In this document: piece by piece, positions 1 to 12,817 of the stretch
Position numbering within the stretch: the first letter of the stretch is position 1
Layout: the number at the start of each line of letters is the position of its first letter
Origin: Pleodorina starrii
Lineage: Eukaryota > Chlorophyta > Chlorophyceae > Chlamydomonadales > Volvocaceae
Assembly (NCBI GenBank): GCA_030267565.1
Contig: BRXU01000003.1
Span: 8,295,001 to 8,359,000 of the forward strand
Length of the DNA: 64,000 nt
Reading direction: 5' to 3'
The notes under the pieces: model-generated
Told to the model about the DNA's origin: nothing
The model's database searches: none
The model's input: the letters and a program-made list of their open reading frames with translations, nothing else
Made by a program: the position numbers and the translations under genes

Positions 1-140
1 TGGTGGCGGTGGGGGCGGCGGCGGTGGCGAAGGCGGCGGTGGCGGCGATGATGCGGTCCCTCCGTTGACCACTAGGGCGAAGGCGGGGTAGACGCCGCCT
101 GTGCAGGTGTTCTTTGGGCCGCTGCTGCTGCTGCTGCTGA
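1..140 (-). CDS. Partial Pro-rich cell-wall glycoprotein-like exon (pherophorin-like?)
   Basis: On the minus strand one frame stays open to the window edge. It reads SSGPKNTCTGGVYPAFALVV followed by NGGTASS and then a run of Pro broken by Ser (PPPPPSPPPPPP). A short globular stretch running into a (P)nS(P)n spacer is typical of volvocine hydroxyproline-rich extracellular-matrix proteins such as pherophorins. A CAG-rich tract (about 121-140) ends in a possible AG acceptor. The gene would continue leftwards out of the window. The fragment is short and the GGC/GGT-rich DNA is low in complexity, so chance is possible. The open frame and the Ser-Pro pattern are seen; the family is inferred. Confidence 0.35.
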
Positions 141-842
141 CACAGCCTGCTAGTATTCGGGTGAATGGTTTGATCGCGGGGAGATCGCGAGGATGACACG
201 GACGTAGATGAGCGCGGCTGACCGCCCGGGCTGCCGTGAATTGCACTGCAGTTTGTTTCCTCCCGGTGCGGGAAGCTGCACGGTGTGCGCGTGCTTCCGT
301 GCCCGTGTGGTGATAGACTGTGATAGACGATCGACGGTATGGCCATGCACGATAGTGGTGGCGGTGGGCGCGGTGCCCTTTTATTTAGGTTTCGGCTGGT
401 TTCGGATTGAGACACGACGTGAACGGCCTAGGGAAGATAACCGTATGCGCGGCCCTTTGGGCTGATGCGCCCTCGCATGCACCCAGTCTATAAATACGCC
501 CTTCGACTGGACTCTACTGCAGTGCCCCCAAAAGCCATCATCACATTCTGTGTTTCACATATAGCCGCTCGGAGCGCACAGCTCAGCATCCGGCGATGCG
601 GCCGTATGGCGGAGCGCACACACACGTGTGCATGCCTCGCGTCCTAGCAAGCCAGGTTATTCAGGCCAAAGCCCCCCTTCCACATAGCTGCCGTACTCAC
701 AGTAACCCTTCTTCGGCAGCGCTGTATCTTAATGTGGGGCACCCCCGCCTTGGGCTGCAACCCCAGCTGCAGCAGACCCGAGCGCACGTCACAGCTCTGC
801 AAGCGTTGTGGGCGGACGGGGCGCAAGGGAAACGGGGAGCGA
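141..842. other. Intergenic DNA with no supported gene
   Basis: Only short overlapping ORFs without recognisable domains occur here. A TATA-like box (tataaata, about 489-496, plus orientation) lies inside, but no downstream coding exon follows before the satellite. The stretch could hold the promoter or upstream exons of the leftward gene at the window start. Confidence 0.4.
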
Positions 843-932
843 CCTGACCTGGCCTATGACCTGACCTGTGACCTGGCCTATGACCTGACCTATGACCTAT
901 GACCTATGACCTGTAAAACCCTAAGACCTTAA
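843..932. repeat. Left boundary repeat of the satellite with telomere-like motif
   Basis: This is a degenerate short tandem repeat of cctatgacctga/cctgacctatg units. It is followed by aaaaccctaa (915-924) and then gacctta before the satellite begins. Related sequence in the same orientation lies on the far side of the satellite (29262-29330). The motif is a partial match to CCCTAAAA, the complement of the Chlamydomonas telomere repeat TTTTAGGG. Confidence 0.7.
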
Positions 933-3900
933 GTGTCCGGATGCGTGTGTACGTGTGCGTGTGTACGTGTGCGTGTGTACGTGTGCGTGTGTACGTGTGC
1001 GTGTGTACGTGTGCGTGTGTACGTGTGCGTGTGTACGTGTGCGTGTGTACGTGTGCGTGTGTACGTGTGCGTGTGTACGTGCGCGTGTGTACGTGCGCGT
1101 GTGAACGTGCGCGTGTGTACGTGTGCGTGTGTACGTGTGCGTGTGTACGTGTGCGTGTGTACGTGTGCGTGTGTACGTGTGCGTGTGTACGTGTGCGTGT
1201 GTACGTGTGCGTGTGTACGTGCGCGTGTGTACGTGCGCGTGTGTACGTGTGCGTGTGTACGTGTGCGTGTGTCCGGATGCGTGTGTACATGTGCGTGTGT
1301 ACGTGTGCGTGTGTACGTGTGCGTGTGTACGTGTGCGTGTGTACGTGTGCGTGTGTACGTGTGCGTGTGTACGTGTGCGTGTGTACGTGTGCGTGTGTAC
1401 GTGTGCGTGTGTACGTGTACGTGTGTACGTGCGCGTGTGTACGTGCGCGTGTGAACGTGCGCGTGTGTACGTGTGCGTGTGTACGTGTGCGTGTGTACGT
1501 GTGCGTGTGTACGTGTGCGTGTGTACGTGTGCGTGTGTACGTGTGCGTGTGTACGTGCGCGTGTGTACGTGTGCGTGTGAACGTGCGCGTGTGTACGTGT
1601 GCGTGTGTACGTGTGCGTGTGTACGTGTGCGTGTGTACGTGTGCGTGTGTACGTGTGCGTGTGTACGTGCGCGTGTGAACGTGCGTGTGTGTACGTGTGC
1701 GTGTGTACGTGTGTACGTGTGCGTGTGTACGTGCGCGTGTGTACGTGCGCGTGTGAACGTGCGCGTGTGTACGTGTGCGTGTGTACGTGTGCGTGTGTAC
1801 GTGTGCGTGTGTACGTGTGCGTGTGTACGTGTGCGTGTGTACGTGTGCGTGTGTACGTGCGCGTGTGTACGTGTGCGTGTGAACGTGCGCGTGTGTACGT
1901 GCGCGTGTGTACGTGCGCGTGTGTACGTGCGCGTGTGTACGTGTGCGTGTGTACGTGTGCGTGTGTACGTGTGCGTGTGTACGTGTGCGTGTGTACGTGT
2001 GCGTGTGTACGTGTGCGTGTGTACGTGTGCGTGTGTACGTGTGCGTGTGTACGTGCGCGTGTGTACGTGTGCGTGTGTACGTGTGCGTGTGTACGTGTGC
2101 GTGTGTACGTGTGCGTGTGTACGTGGGCGTGTGTACGTGTGCGTGTGTACGTGCGCGTGTGTACGTGCGCGTGTGTACGTGCGCGTGTGTACGTGTGCGT
2201 GTGTACGTGTGCGTGTGTACGTGTGCGTGTGTACGTGTGCGTGTGTACGTGCGCGTGTGTACGTGCGCGTGTGTACGTGCGCGTGTGTACGTGTGCGTGT
2301 GTACGTGCGCGTGTGTACGTGTGCGTGTGTACGTGCGCGTGTGTGCGTGTGTACGTGTGCGTGTGTACGTGTGCGTGTGTACGTGTGCGTGTGTACGTGC
2401 GCGTGTGTACGTGTGCGTGTGTACGTGTGCGTGTGTACGTGCGCGTGTGTACGTGTGCGTGTGTACGTGCGCGTGTGTACGTGCGCGTGTGTACGTGTGC
2501 GTGTGTACGTGTGTACGTGTGCGTGTGTACGTGCGCGTGTGTACGTGCGCGTGTGTACGTGCGCGTGTGTACGTGCGCGTGTGTACGTGTGCGTGTGTAC
2601 GTGTGCGTGTGTACGTGTGCGTGTGTACGTGTGCGTGTGTACGTGCGCGTGTGTACGTGCGCGTGTGTACGTGTGCGTGTGTACGTGTGCGTGTGTACGT
2701 GTGCGTGTGTACGTGTGCGTGTGTACGTGTGCGTGTGTACGTGTGCGTGTGTACGTGTGCGTGTGTACGTGCGCGTGTGTACGTGTGCGTGTGTACGTGT
2801 GCGTGTGTACGTGTGTGTGTACGTGTGCGTGTGTACGTGTGCGTGTGTACGTGTGCGTGTGTACGTGCGCGTGTGTACGTGTGCGTGTGTACGTGCGTGT
2901 GTGTGCGTGTGTACGTGTGCGTGTGTACGTGCGCGTGTGAACGTGCGCGTGTGTACGTGTGCGTGTGTACGTGCGCGTGTGTACGTGTGCGTGTGTACGT
3001 GCGCGTGTGTACGTGTGTACGTGTGCGTGTGTACGTGTGCGTGTGTACGTGTGCGTGTGTACGTGTGCGTGTGTACGTGTGCGTGTGTACGTGCGCGTGT
3101 GTACGTGCGCGTGTGTACGTGTGCGTGTGTACGTGCGCGTGTGTACGTGTGCGTATGTACGTGAGCGTGTGTACGTGTGTTTGTGTACGTGTGCGTGTGT
3201 ACGTGTGCGTGTGTACGTGTGCGTGTGTACGTGCGCGTGTGTACGTGCGCGTGTGTCCGTGTGTACGTGTGCGTGTGTACGTGCGCGTGTGTACGTGCGC
3301 GTGTGTACGTGCGCGTGTGTACGTGTGCGTGTGTACGTGTGCGTGTGTACGTGTGCGTGTGTACGTGTGCGTGTGTACGTGCGCGTGTGTACGTGTGCGT
3401 GTGTACGTGTGCGTGTGTACGTGCGCGTGTGTACGTGTGCGTGTGTACGTGTGCGTGTGTACGTGTGCGTGTGTACGTGCGCGTGTGTACGTGTGTACGT
3501 GTGCGTGTGTACGTGTGCGTGTGTACGTGGGCGTGTGTCCGTGTACGTGTGTACGTGTGCGTGTGTCCGGATGCGTGTGTACGTGCGCGTGTGTGCGTGT
3601 GTACGTGTGCGTGTGTACGTGTGCGTGTGTACGTGTGCGTGTGTACGTGCGCGTGTGTACGTGTGCGTGTGTACGTGTGCGTGTGTACGTGCGCGTGTGT
3701 ACGTGTGCGTGTGTACGTGCGCGTGTGTACGTGCGCGTGTGTACGTGTGCGTGTGTACGTGTGTACGTGTGCGTGTGTACGTGCGCGTGTGTACGTGCGC
3801 GTGTGTACGTGCGCGTGTGTACGTGCGCGTGTGTACGTGTGCGTGTGTACGTGTGCGTGTGTACGTGTGCGTGTGTACGTGTGCGTGTGTACGTGCGCGT

Positions 3901-6900
3901 GTGTACGTGCGCGTGTGTACGTGTGCGTGTGTACGTGTGCGTGTGTACGTGTGCGTGTGTACGTGTGCGTGTGTACGTGTGCGTGTGTACGTGTGCGTGT
4001 GTACGTGCGCGTGTGTACGTGTGCGTGTGTACGTGCGCGTGTGTACGTGTGCGTGTGTACGTGTGCGTGTGTACGTGTGCGTGTGTACGTGTGCGTGTGT
4101 ACGTGTGCGTGTGTACGTGCGCGTGTGTACGTGTGCGTGTGTACGTGTGCGTGTGTACGTGTGTGTGTACGTGTGCGTGTGTACGTGTGCGTGTGTACGT
4201 GTGCGTGTGTACGTGCGCGTGTGTACGTGTGCGTGTGTACGTGCGTGTGTGTGCGTGTGTACGTGTGCGTGTGTACGTGCGCGTGTGAACGTGCGCGTGT
4301 GTACGTGTGCGTGTGTACGTGCGCGTGTGTACGTGTGCGTGTGTACGTGCGCGTGTGTACGTGTGTACGTGTGCGTGTGTACGTGTGCGTGTGTACGTGT
4401 GCGTGTGTACGTGTGCGTGTGTACGTGTGCGTGTGTACGTGCGCGTGTGTACGTGCGCGTGTGTACGTGTGCGTGTGTACGTGCGCGTGTGTACGTGTGC
4501 GTATGTACGTGAGCGTGTGTACGTGTGTTTGTGTACGTGTGCGTGTGTACGTGTGCGTGTGTACGTGTGCGTGTGTACGTGCGCGTGTGTACGTGCGCGT
4601 GTGTCCGTGTGTACGTGTGCGTGTGTACGTGCGCGTGTGTACGTGCGCGTGTGTACGTGCGCGTGTGTACGTGTGCGTGTGTACGTGTGCGTGTGTACGT
4701 GTGCGTGTGTACGTGTGCGTGTGTACGTGCGCGTGTGTACGTGTGCGTGTGTACGTGTGCGTGTGTACGTGCGCGTGTGTACGTGTGCGTGTGTACGTGT
4801 GGGTGTGTACGTGTGCGTGTGTACGTGTGCGTGTGTACGTGTGCGTGTGTACGTGTGCGTGTGTACGTGTGCGTGTGTACGTGGGCGTGTGTCCGTGTAC
4901 GTGTGTACGTGTGCGTGTGTCCGGATGCGTGTGTACGTGTGCGTGTGTACGTGCGCGTGTGTACGTGTGCGTGTGTACGTGCGCGTGTGTACGTGCGCGT
5001 GTGTACGTGGGCGTGTGTACGTGCGCGTGTGTACGTGTGCGTGTGTACGTGCGCGTGTGTACGTGTGCGTGTGTACGTGTGCGTGTGTACGTGTGCGTGT
5101 GTACGTGTGCGTGTGTCCGGATGCGTGTGTACATGTGCGTGTGTACGTGTGCGTGTGTACGTGTGCGTGTGTACGTGTGCGTGTGTACGTGTGCGTGTGT
5201 ACGTGTGCGTGTGTACGTGTGCGTGTGTACGTGTGCGTGTGTACGTGCGCGTGTGTACGTGCGCGTGTGAACGTGCGCGTGTGTACGTGTGCGTGTGTAC
5301 GTGTGCGTGTGTACGTGTGCGTGTGTACGTGTGCGTGTGTACGTGTGCGTGTGTACGTGTGCGTGTGTACGTGCGCGTGTGTACGTGTGCGTGTGAACGT
5401 GCGCGTGTGTACGTGTGCGTGTGTACGTGTGCGTGTGTACGTGTGCGTGTGTACGTGTGCGTGTGTACGTGTGCGTGTGTACGTGCGCGTGTGAACGTGC
5501 GTGTGTGTACGTGTGCGTGTGTACGTGTGTACGTGTGCGTGTGTACGTGCGCGTGTGTACGTGCGCGTGTGAACGTGCGCGTGTGTACGTGTGCGTGTGT
5601 ACGTGTGCGTGTGTACGTGTGCGTGTGTACGTGTGCGTGTGTACGTGTGCGTGTGTACGTGTGCGTGTGTACGTGCGCGTGTGTACGTGTGCGTGTGAAC
5701 GTGCGCGTGTGTACGTGCGCGTGTGTACGTGCGCGTGTGTACGTGCGCGTGTGTACGTGTGCGTGTGTACGTGTGCGTGTGTACGTGTGCGTGTGTACGT
5801 GTGCGTGTGTACGTGTGCGTGTGTACGTGTGCGTGTGTACGTGTGCGTGTGTACGTGTGCGTGTGTACGTGCGCGTGTGTACGTGTGCGTGTGTACGTGT
5901 GCGTGTGTACGTGTGCGTGTGTACGTGTGCGTGTGTACGTGCGCGTGTGAACGTGCGCGTGTGTACGTGCGCGTGTGTACGTGCGCGTGTGTACGTGCGC
6001 GTGTGTACGTGTGCGTGTGTACGTGTGCGTGTGTACGTGTGCGTGTGTACGTGTGCGTGTGTACGTGTGCGTGTGTACGTGCGCGTGTGTACGTGCGCGT
6101 GTGTACGTGCGCGTGTGTACGTGTGCGTGTGTACGTGCGCGTGTGTACGTGTGCGTGTGTACGTGCGCGTGTGTGCGTGTGTACGTGTGCGTGTGTACGT
6201 GTGCGTGTGTACGTGTGCGTGTGTACGTGCGCGTGTGTACGTGTGCGTGTGTACGTGTGCGTGTGTACGTGCGCGTGTGTACGTGTGCGTGTGTACGTGC
6301 GCGTGTGTACGTGCGCGTGTGTACGTGTGCGTGTGTACGTGTGTACGTGTGCGTGTGTACGTGCGCGTGTGTACGTGCGCGTGTGTACGTGCGCGTGTGT
6401 ACGTGCGCGTGTGTACGTGTGCGTGTGTACGTGGGCGTGTGTACGTGTGCGTGTGTACGTGTGCGTGTGTACGTGCGCGTGTGTACGTGCGCGTGTGTAC
6501 GTGCGCGTGTGTACGTGCGCGTGTGTACGTGTGCGTGTGTACGTGTGCGTGTGTACGTGTGCGTGTGTACGTGTGCGTGTGTACGTGCGCGTGTGTACGT
6601 GTGCGTGTGTACGTGCGCGTGTGTACGTGTGCGTGTGTACGTGTGCGTGTGTACGTGTGCTTGTGTACGTGCGCGTGTGTACGTGTGTACGTGTGCGTGT
6701 GTACGTGGGCGTGTGTACGTGGGCGTGTGTCCGTGTACGTGTGTACGTGTGCGTGTGTCCGGATGCGTGTGTACGTGTGCGTGTGTACGTGCGCGTGTGT
6801 ACGTGTGCGTGTGTACGTGCGCGTGTGTACGTGCGCGTGTGTACGTGGGCGTGTGTACGTGCGCGTGTGTACGTGTGCGTGTGTACGTGCGCGTGTGTAC

Positions 6901-9900
6901 GTGTGCGTGTGTACGTGTGCGTGTGTGCGTGTGTGCGTGTGTACGTGTACGTGTGCGTGTGTACGTGTACGTGTGCGTGTGTACGTGTGCGTGTGTACGT
7001 GTGCGTGTGTACGTGCGCGTGTAAACGTGTGCGTGTGTACGTGTGCGTGTGTACGTGTGCGTGTGTACGTGCGCGTGTGTACGTGTGCGTGTGTACGTGC
7101 GCGTGTGTACGTGCGCGTGTGTACGTGCGCGTGTGTGCGTGTGTACGTGTGCGTGTGTACGTGTGCGTGTGTACGTGTGCGTGTGTACGTGTGCGTGTGT
7201 ACGTGCGCGTGTGTACGTGTGCGTGTGTACGTGTGCGTGTGTACGTGTGCGTGTGTACGTGTGCGTGTGTACGTGTGCGTGTGTACGTGTGCGTGTTTAC
7301 GTGCGCGTGTGTACGTGCGCGTGTGTACGTGCGCGTGTGTACGTGTGCGTGTGTACGTGCGCGTGTGTACGTGTGCGTGTGTACGTGCGCGTGTGTGCGT
7401 GTGTACGTGTGCGTGTGTACGTGTGCGTGTGTACGTGTGCGTGTGTACGTGTGCGTGTGTACGTGTGCGTGTGTACGTGCGCGTGTGTACGTGTGCGTGT
7501 GTACGTGTGCGTGTGTGCGTGTGTGCGTGTGTACGTGCGCGTGTGTACGTGTGCGTGTGTACGTGCGCGTGTGTACGTGTGTACGTGTGCGTGTGTACGT
7601 GTGCGTGTGTACGTGTGCGTGTGTACGTGCGCGTGTGTACGTGTGCGTGTGTACGTGTGCGTGTGTACGTGTGCGTGTGTACGTGTGCGTGTGTACGTGT
7701 ACGTGTGCGTGTGTACGTGTGCGTGTGTACGTGTGTACGTGCGCGTGTGTACGTGCGCGTGTGTACGTGCGCGTGTGTACGTGCGCGTGTGTACGTGTGC
7801 GTGTGTACGTGTGCGTGTGTACGTGTGCGTGTGTACGTGTGCGTGTGTACGTGCGCGTGTGTACGTGTGCGTGTGTACGTGTGCGTGTGTACGTGTGCGT
7901 GTGTACGTGTGCGTGTGTACGTGTGCGTGTGTACGTGTGCGTGTGTACGTGTGCGTGTGTACGTGTGCGTGTGTACGTTTGCGTGTGTACGTGTGCGTGT
8001 GTACGTGTGCGTGTGTACGTGCGCGTGTGTACGTGTGCGTGTGTACGTGTGCGTGTGTACGTGTGCGTGTGTACGTGTGCGTGTGTACGTGTGCGTGTGT
8101 ACGTGTGCGTGTGTACGTGTGCGTGTGTACGTGTGCGTGTGTACGTGTGCGTGTGTACGTGTGCGTGTGTACGTGTGCGTGTGTACGTTTGCGTGTGTAC
8201 GTGTGCGTGTGTACGTGTGCGTGTGTACGTGCGCGTGTGTACGTGTGCGTGTGTACGTGTGCGTGTGTACGTGTGCGTGTGTACGTGCGCGTGTGTACGT
8301 GTGCGTGTGTACGTGCGCGTGTGAACGTGCGCGTGTGTACGTGTGCGTGTGTACGTGTGCGTGTGTACGTGCGCGTGTGTACGTGTGCGTGTGTACGTGT
8401 GTACGTGTGCGTGTGTACGTGTGCGTGTGTACGTGTGCGTGTGTACGTGTGCGTGTGTACGTGTGCGTGTGTACGTGCGCGTGTGTACGTGCGCGTGTGT
8501 ACGTGCGCGTGTGTACGTGTGCGTGTGTACGTGTGCGTGTGTACGTGTGCGTGTGTACGTGTGCGTGTGTACGTGTGCGTGTGTACGTGTGCGTGTGTAC
8601 GTGTGCGTGTGTACGTGTGCGTGTGTACGTGTGCGTGTGTACGTGTGCGTGTGTACGTGCGCGTGTGTACGTGTGCGTGTGTACGTGTGCGTGTGTACGT
8701 GTGCGTGTGTACGTGTGCGTGTGTACGTGTGCGTGTGTACGTGTGCGTGTGTACGTGTGCGTGTGTACGTGTGCGTGTGTACGTGTGCGTGTGTACGTTT
8801 GCGTGTGTACGTGTGCGTGTGTACGTGTGCGTGTGTACGTGCGCGTGTGTACGTGTGCGTGTGTACGTGTGCGTGTGTACGTGTGCGTGTGTACGTGTGC
8901 GTGTGTACGTGTGCGTGTGTACGTGTGCGTGTGTACGTGTGCGTGTGTACGTGTGCGTGTGTACGTGTGCGTGTGTACGTGTGCGTGTGTACGTTTGCGT
9001 GTGTACGTGTGCGTGTGTACGTGTGCGTGTGTACGTGCGCGTGTGTACGTGTGCGTGTGTACGTGTGCGTGTGTACGTGTGCGTGTGTACGTGCGCGTGT
9101 GTACGTGTGCGTGTGTACGTGCGCGTGTGAACGTGTGCGTGTGTACGTGTGCGTGTGTACGTGTGCGTGTGTACGTGTGCGTGTGTACGTGTGCACGTGT
9201 GCGTGTGTACGTGTGCGTGTGTACGTGCGCGTGTGTACGTGTGCGTGTATACGTGTGCGTGTGTACGTGCGCGTGTGTACGTGCGCGTGTGTACGTGTGC
9301 GTGTGTACGTGCGCGTGTGAACGTGCGCGTGTGTACGTGTGCGTGTGTACGTGTGCGTGTGTACGTGCGCGTGTGTACGTGTGCGTGTGTACGTGTGTAC
9401 GTGTGCGTGTGTACGTGTGTACGTGTGCGTGTGTACGTGTGCGTGTGTACGTGTGCGTGTGTACGTGTGCGTGTGTACGTGTGCGTGTGTACGTGTGCGT
9501 GTGTACGTGTGCGTGTGTACGTGTGCGTGTGTACGTGCGCGTGTGAACGTGTGCGTGTGTACGTGTGCGTGTGTACGTGTGCGTGTGTACGTGTGCGTGT
9601 GTACGTGTGCACGTGTGCGTGTGTACGTGTGCGTGTGTACGTTTGCATGTGTACGTGTGCGTGTGTACGTGTGCGTGTGTACGTGCGCGTGTGTACGTGT
9701 GCGTGTGTACGTGTGCGTGTGTACGTGTGCGTGTGTACGTGCGCGTGTGTACGTGTGCGTGTGTACGTGCGCGTGTGAACGTGTGCGTGTGTACGTGTGC
9801 GTGTGTACGTGTGCGTGTGTACGTGTGCGTGTGTACGTGTGCACGTGTGCGTGTGTACGTGTGCGTGTGTACGTGTGCGTGTGTACGTGCGCGTGTGTAC

Positions 9901-12656
9901 GTGTGCGTGTATACTTGTGCGTGTGTACGTGCGCGTGTGTACGTGCGCGTGTGTACGTGTGCGTGTGTACGTGCGCGTGTGAACGTGCGCGTGTGTACGT
10001 GTGCGTGTGTACGTGTGCGTGTGTACGTGCGCGTGTGTACGTGTGCGTGTGTACGTGTGTACGTGTGCGTGTGTACGTGGGCGTGTGTACGTGGGCGTGT
10101 GTACATGGGCGTGTGTACGTGTGCGTGTGTACGTGTGCGTGTGTACGTGTGCGTGTGTACGTGTGCGTGTGTACGTGTGCGTGTGTACGTGTGCGTGTGT
10201 ACGTGTGCGTGTGTACGTGTGCGTGTGTACGTGTGCGTGTGTACGTGTGCGTGTGTACGTGCGCGTGTGTACGTGTGCGTGTATACGTGTGCGTGTGTAC
10301 GTGTGCGTGTGTACGTGCGCGTGTGTACGTGTGCGTGTGTACGTGTGCGTGTGAACGTGCGCGTGTGTACGTGTGCGTGTGTACGTGTGCGTGTGTACGT
10401 GCGCGTGTGTACGTGTGCGTGTGTACGTGTGCGTGTGTACGTGTGTACGTGTGCGTGTGTACGTGTGCGTGTGTACGTGTGCGTGTGTACGTGTGCGTGT
10501 GTACGTGTGCGTGTGTACGTGCGCGTGTGTACGTGTGCGTGTGTACGTGTACGTGTGTACGTGTGCGTGTGTACGTGTGCGTGTGTACGTGTGCGTGTGT
10601 ACGTGTGCGTGTGTACGTGTGCGTGTGTACGTGTGCGTGTGTACGTTTGCGTGTGTACGTGTGCGTGTGTACGTGTGCGTGTGTACGTGCGCGTGTGTAC
10701 GTGTGCGTGTGTACGTGTGCGTGTGTACGTGTGCGTGTGTACGTGTGCGTGTGTACGTGTGCGTGTGTACGTGTGCGTGTGTACGTGTGCGTGTGTACGT
10801 GTGCGTGTGTACGTGTGCGTGTGTACGTGTGCGTGTGTACGTGTGCGTGTGTACGTTTGCGTGTGTACGTGTGCGTGTGTACGTGTGCGTGTGTACGTGC
10901 GCGTGTTTACGTGTGCGTGTGTACGTGTGCGTGTGTACGTGTGCGTGTGTACGTGCGCGTGTGTACGTGTGCGTGTGTACGTGCGCGTGTGAACGTGTGC
11001 GTGTGTACGTGTGCGTGTGTACGTGTGCGTGTGTACGTGTGCACGTGTGCGTGTGTACGTGTGCGTGTGTACGTGTGCGTGTGTACGTGCGCGTGTGTAC
11101 GTGCGCGTGTGAACGTGCGCGTGTGTACGTGTGCGTGTGTACGTGTGCGTGTGTACGTGCGCGTGTGTACGTGTGCGTGTGTACGTGTGTACGTGTGCGT
11201 GTGTACGTGTGCGTGTGTACGTGTGCGTGTGTACGTGTGCGTGTGTACGTGTGCGTGTGTACGTGCGCGTGTGTACGTGTGCGTGTGTACGTGTGCGTGT
11301 GTACGTGTGCGTGTGTACGTGTGCGTGTGTACGTGTGCGTGTGTACGTGTGCGTGTGTACGTGTGCGTGTGTACGTGTGCGTGTGTACGTGTGCGTGTGT
11401 ACGTGTGCGTGTGTACGTGTGCGTGTGTACGTGCGCGTGTGTACGTTTGCGTGTGTACGTGTGCGTGTGTACGTGTGCGTGTGTACGTGTGCGTGTGTAC
11501 GTGTGCGTGTGTACGTGTGCGTGTGTACGTGTGCGTGTGTACGTGTGCGTGTGTACGTGTGCGTGTGTACGTTTGCGTGTGTACGTGTGCGTGTGTACGT
11601 GTGCGTGTGTACGTGCGCGTGTGTACGTGTGCGTGTGTACGTGTGCGTGTGTACGTGTGCGTGTGTACGTGTGCGAGTGTACGTGTGCGTGTGTACGTGT
11701 GCGTGTGTACGTGTGCGTGTGTACGTGTGCGTGTGTACGTGTGCGTGTGTACGTGTGCGTGTGTACGTTTGCGTGTGTACGTGTGCGTGTGTACGTGTGC
11801 GTGTGTACGTGCGCGTGTGTACGTGTGCGTGTGTACGTGTGCGTGTGTACGTGTGCGTGTGTACGTGCGCGTGTGTACGTGTGCGTGTGTACGTGCGCGT
11901 GTGAACGTGTGCGTGTGTACGTGTGCGTGTGTACGTGTGCGTGTGTACGTGTGCGTGTGTACGTGTGCACGTGTGCGTGTGTACGTGTGCGTGTGTACGT
12001 GCACGTGTGTACGTGTGCGTGTATACGTGTGCGTGTGTACGTGCGCGTGTGTACGTGCGCGTGTGTACGTGTGCGTGTGTACGTGCGCGTGTGAACGTGC
12101 GCGTGTGTACGTGTGCGTGTGTACGTGTGCGTGTGTACGTGCGCGTGTGTACGTGTGCGTGTGTACGTGTGTACGTGTGCGTGTGTACGTGTGCGTGTGT
12201 ACGTGTGCGTGTGTACGTGCGCGTGTGTACGTGTGCGTGTGTACGTGTGCGTGTGTACGTGTGCGTGTGTACGTGTGCGTGTGTACGTGTGCGTGTGTAC
12301 GTGCGCGTGTGTACGTGTGCGTGTGTACGTGTGCGTGTGTGCGTGTGTGCGTGTGTACGTGCGCGTGTGTACGTGTGCGTGTGTACGTGCGCGTGTGTAC
12401 GTGTGTACGTGTGCGTGTGTACGTGTGCGTGTGTACGTGTGCGTGTGTACGTGCGCGTGTGTACGTGTGCGTGTGTACGTGTGCGTGTGTACGTGTGCGT
12501 GTGTACGTGTGCGTGTGTACGTGTACGTGTGCGTGTGTACGTGTGCGTGTGTACGTGTGTACGTGCGCGTGTGTACGTGCGCGTGTGTACGTGCGCGTGT
12601 GTACGTGCGCGTGTGTACGTGTGCGTGTGTACGTGTGCGTGTGTACGTGTGCGTGT
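933..12656. repeat. 14-bp satellite array, left part
   Basis: About 11.7 kb of a 14-bp unit, consensus gtgtacgtgtgcgt, repeats some 840 times. The main variants are gtgcgc for gtgtgc, gtgaac for gtgtac, short indels giving gtgtacgtgtacg, and rare gtccggatg. The consensus and its commonest variant alternate purine and pyrimidine at every base, which is the sequence rule for Z-DNA. Unit variants form higher-order patterns. One block recurs at +1,348 bp (for example the gtttgtg variant near 3180 and 4528). Another block recurs at +4,824 bp (gtgtacgtgtacg at 7691 and 12515). The unit contains no stop codon in any frame, so very long meaningless ORFs run through it. The array ends abruptly at 12656 where the LINE begins. 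Confidence 0.97.
12645..12656. repeat. Target-site duplication of the LINE, left copy
   Basis: The 12 bases acgtgtgcgtgt end the left array and are repeated at 24282-24293 right after the LINE tail. In a 14-bp satellite this alone would mean nothing. The higher-order phase makes it meaningful: 12656 corresponds to 7832 in the previous 4,824-bp unit, while the right array resumes at the equivalent of 7821. Exactly 7821-7832 is therefore present on both sides. Confidence 0.7.
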
Positions 12657-12817
12657 AACTAATAACGATGACGCGGGCTCGCCGCTGGCCAAATCTAAGT
12701 AATAATATTATATATATAGATTATATAGATTATAGAATAGCAGCGACCTCGGTGACAGCTGACCAAATTTGAAGAGCTAGTCGCGACTTCCCGGCCGCGG
12801 TAAGCTGCAATTCAACC

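Noticed and set aside
489..496. TATA-like tataaata as a promoter.
   Set aside because: No coding exon follows in that orientation before the satellite, so it cannot be tied to a gene.
7821..12656. Reading the ~4.8-kb match between the left and right arrays as a giant target-site duplication made by the LINE.
   Set aside because: The same 4,824-bp period exists within the left array before the insertion (7391-7832 against 12214-12656), so the match is a pre-existing higher-order repeat. The true duplication is 12 bp.
921..12692. Very long ORFs (up to 3,923 codons) on both strands through the satellite, encoding [12 protein letters not shown] or [16 protein letters not shown] repeats.
   Set aside because: The 14-bp unit has no stop codon in any frame, so long ORFs in every frame are expected by arithmetic. 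No start context, domain or codon bias supports translation.
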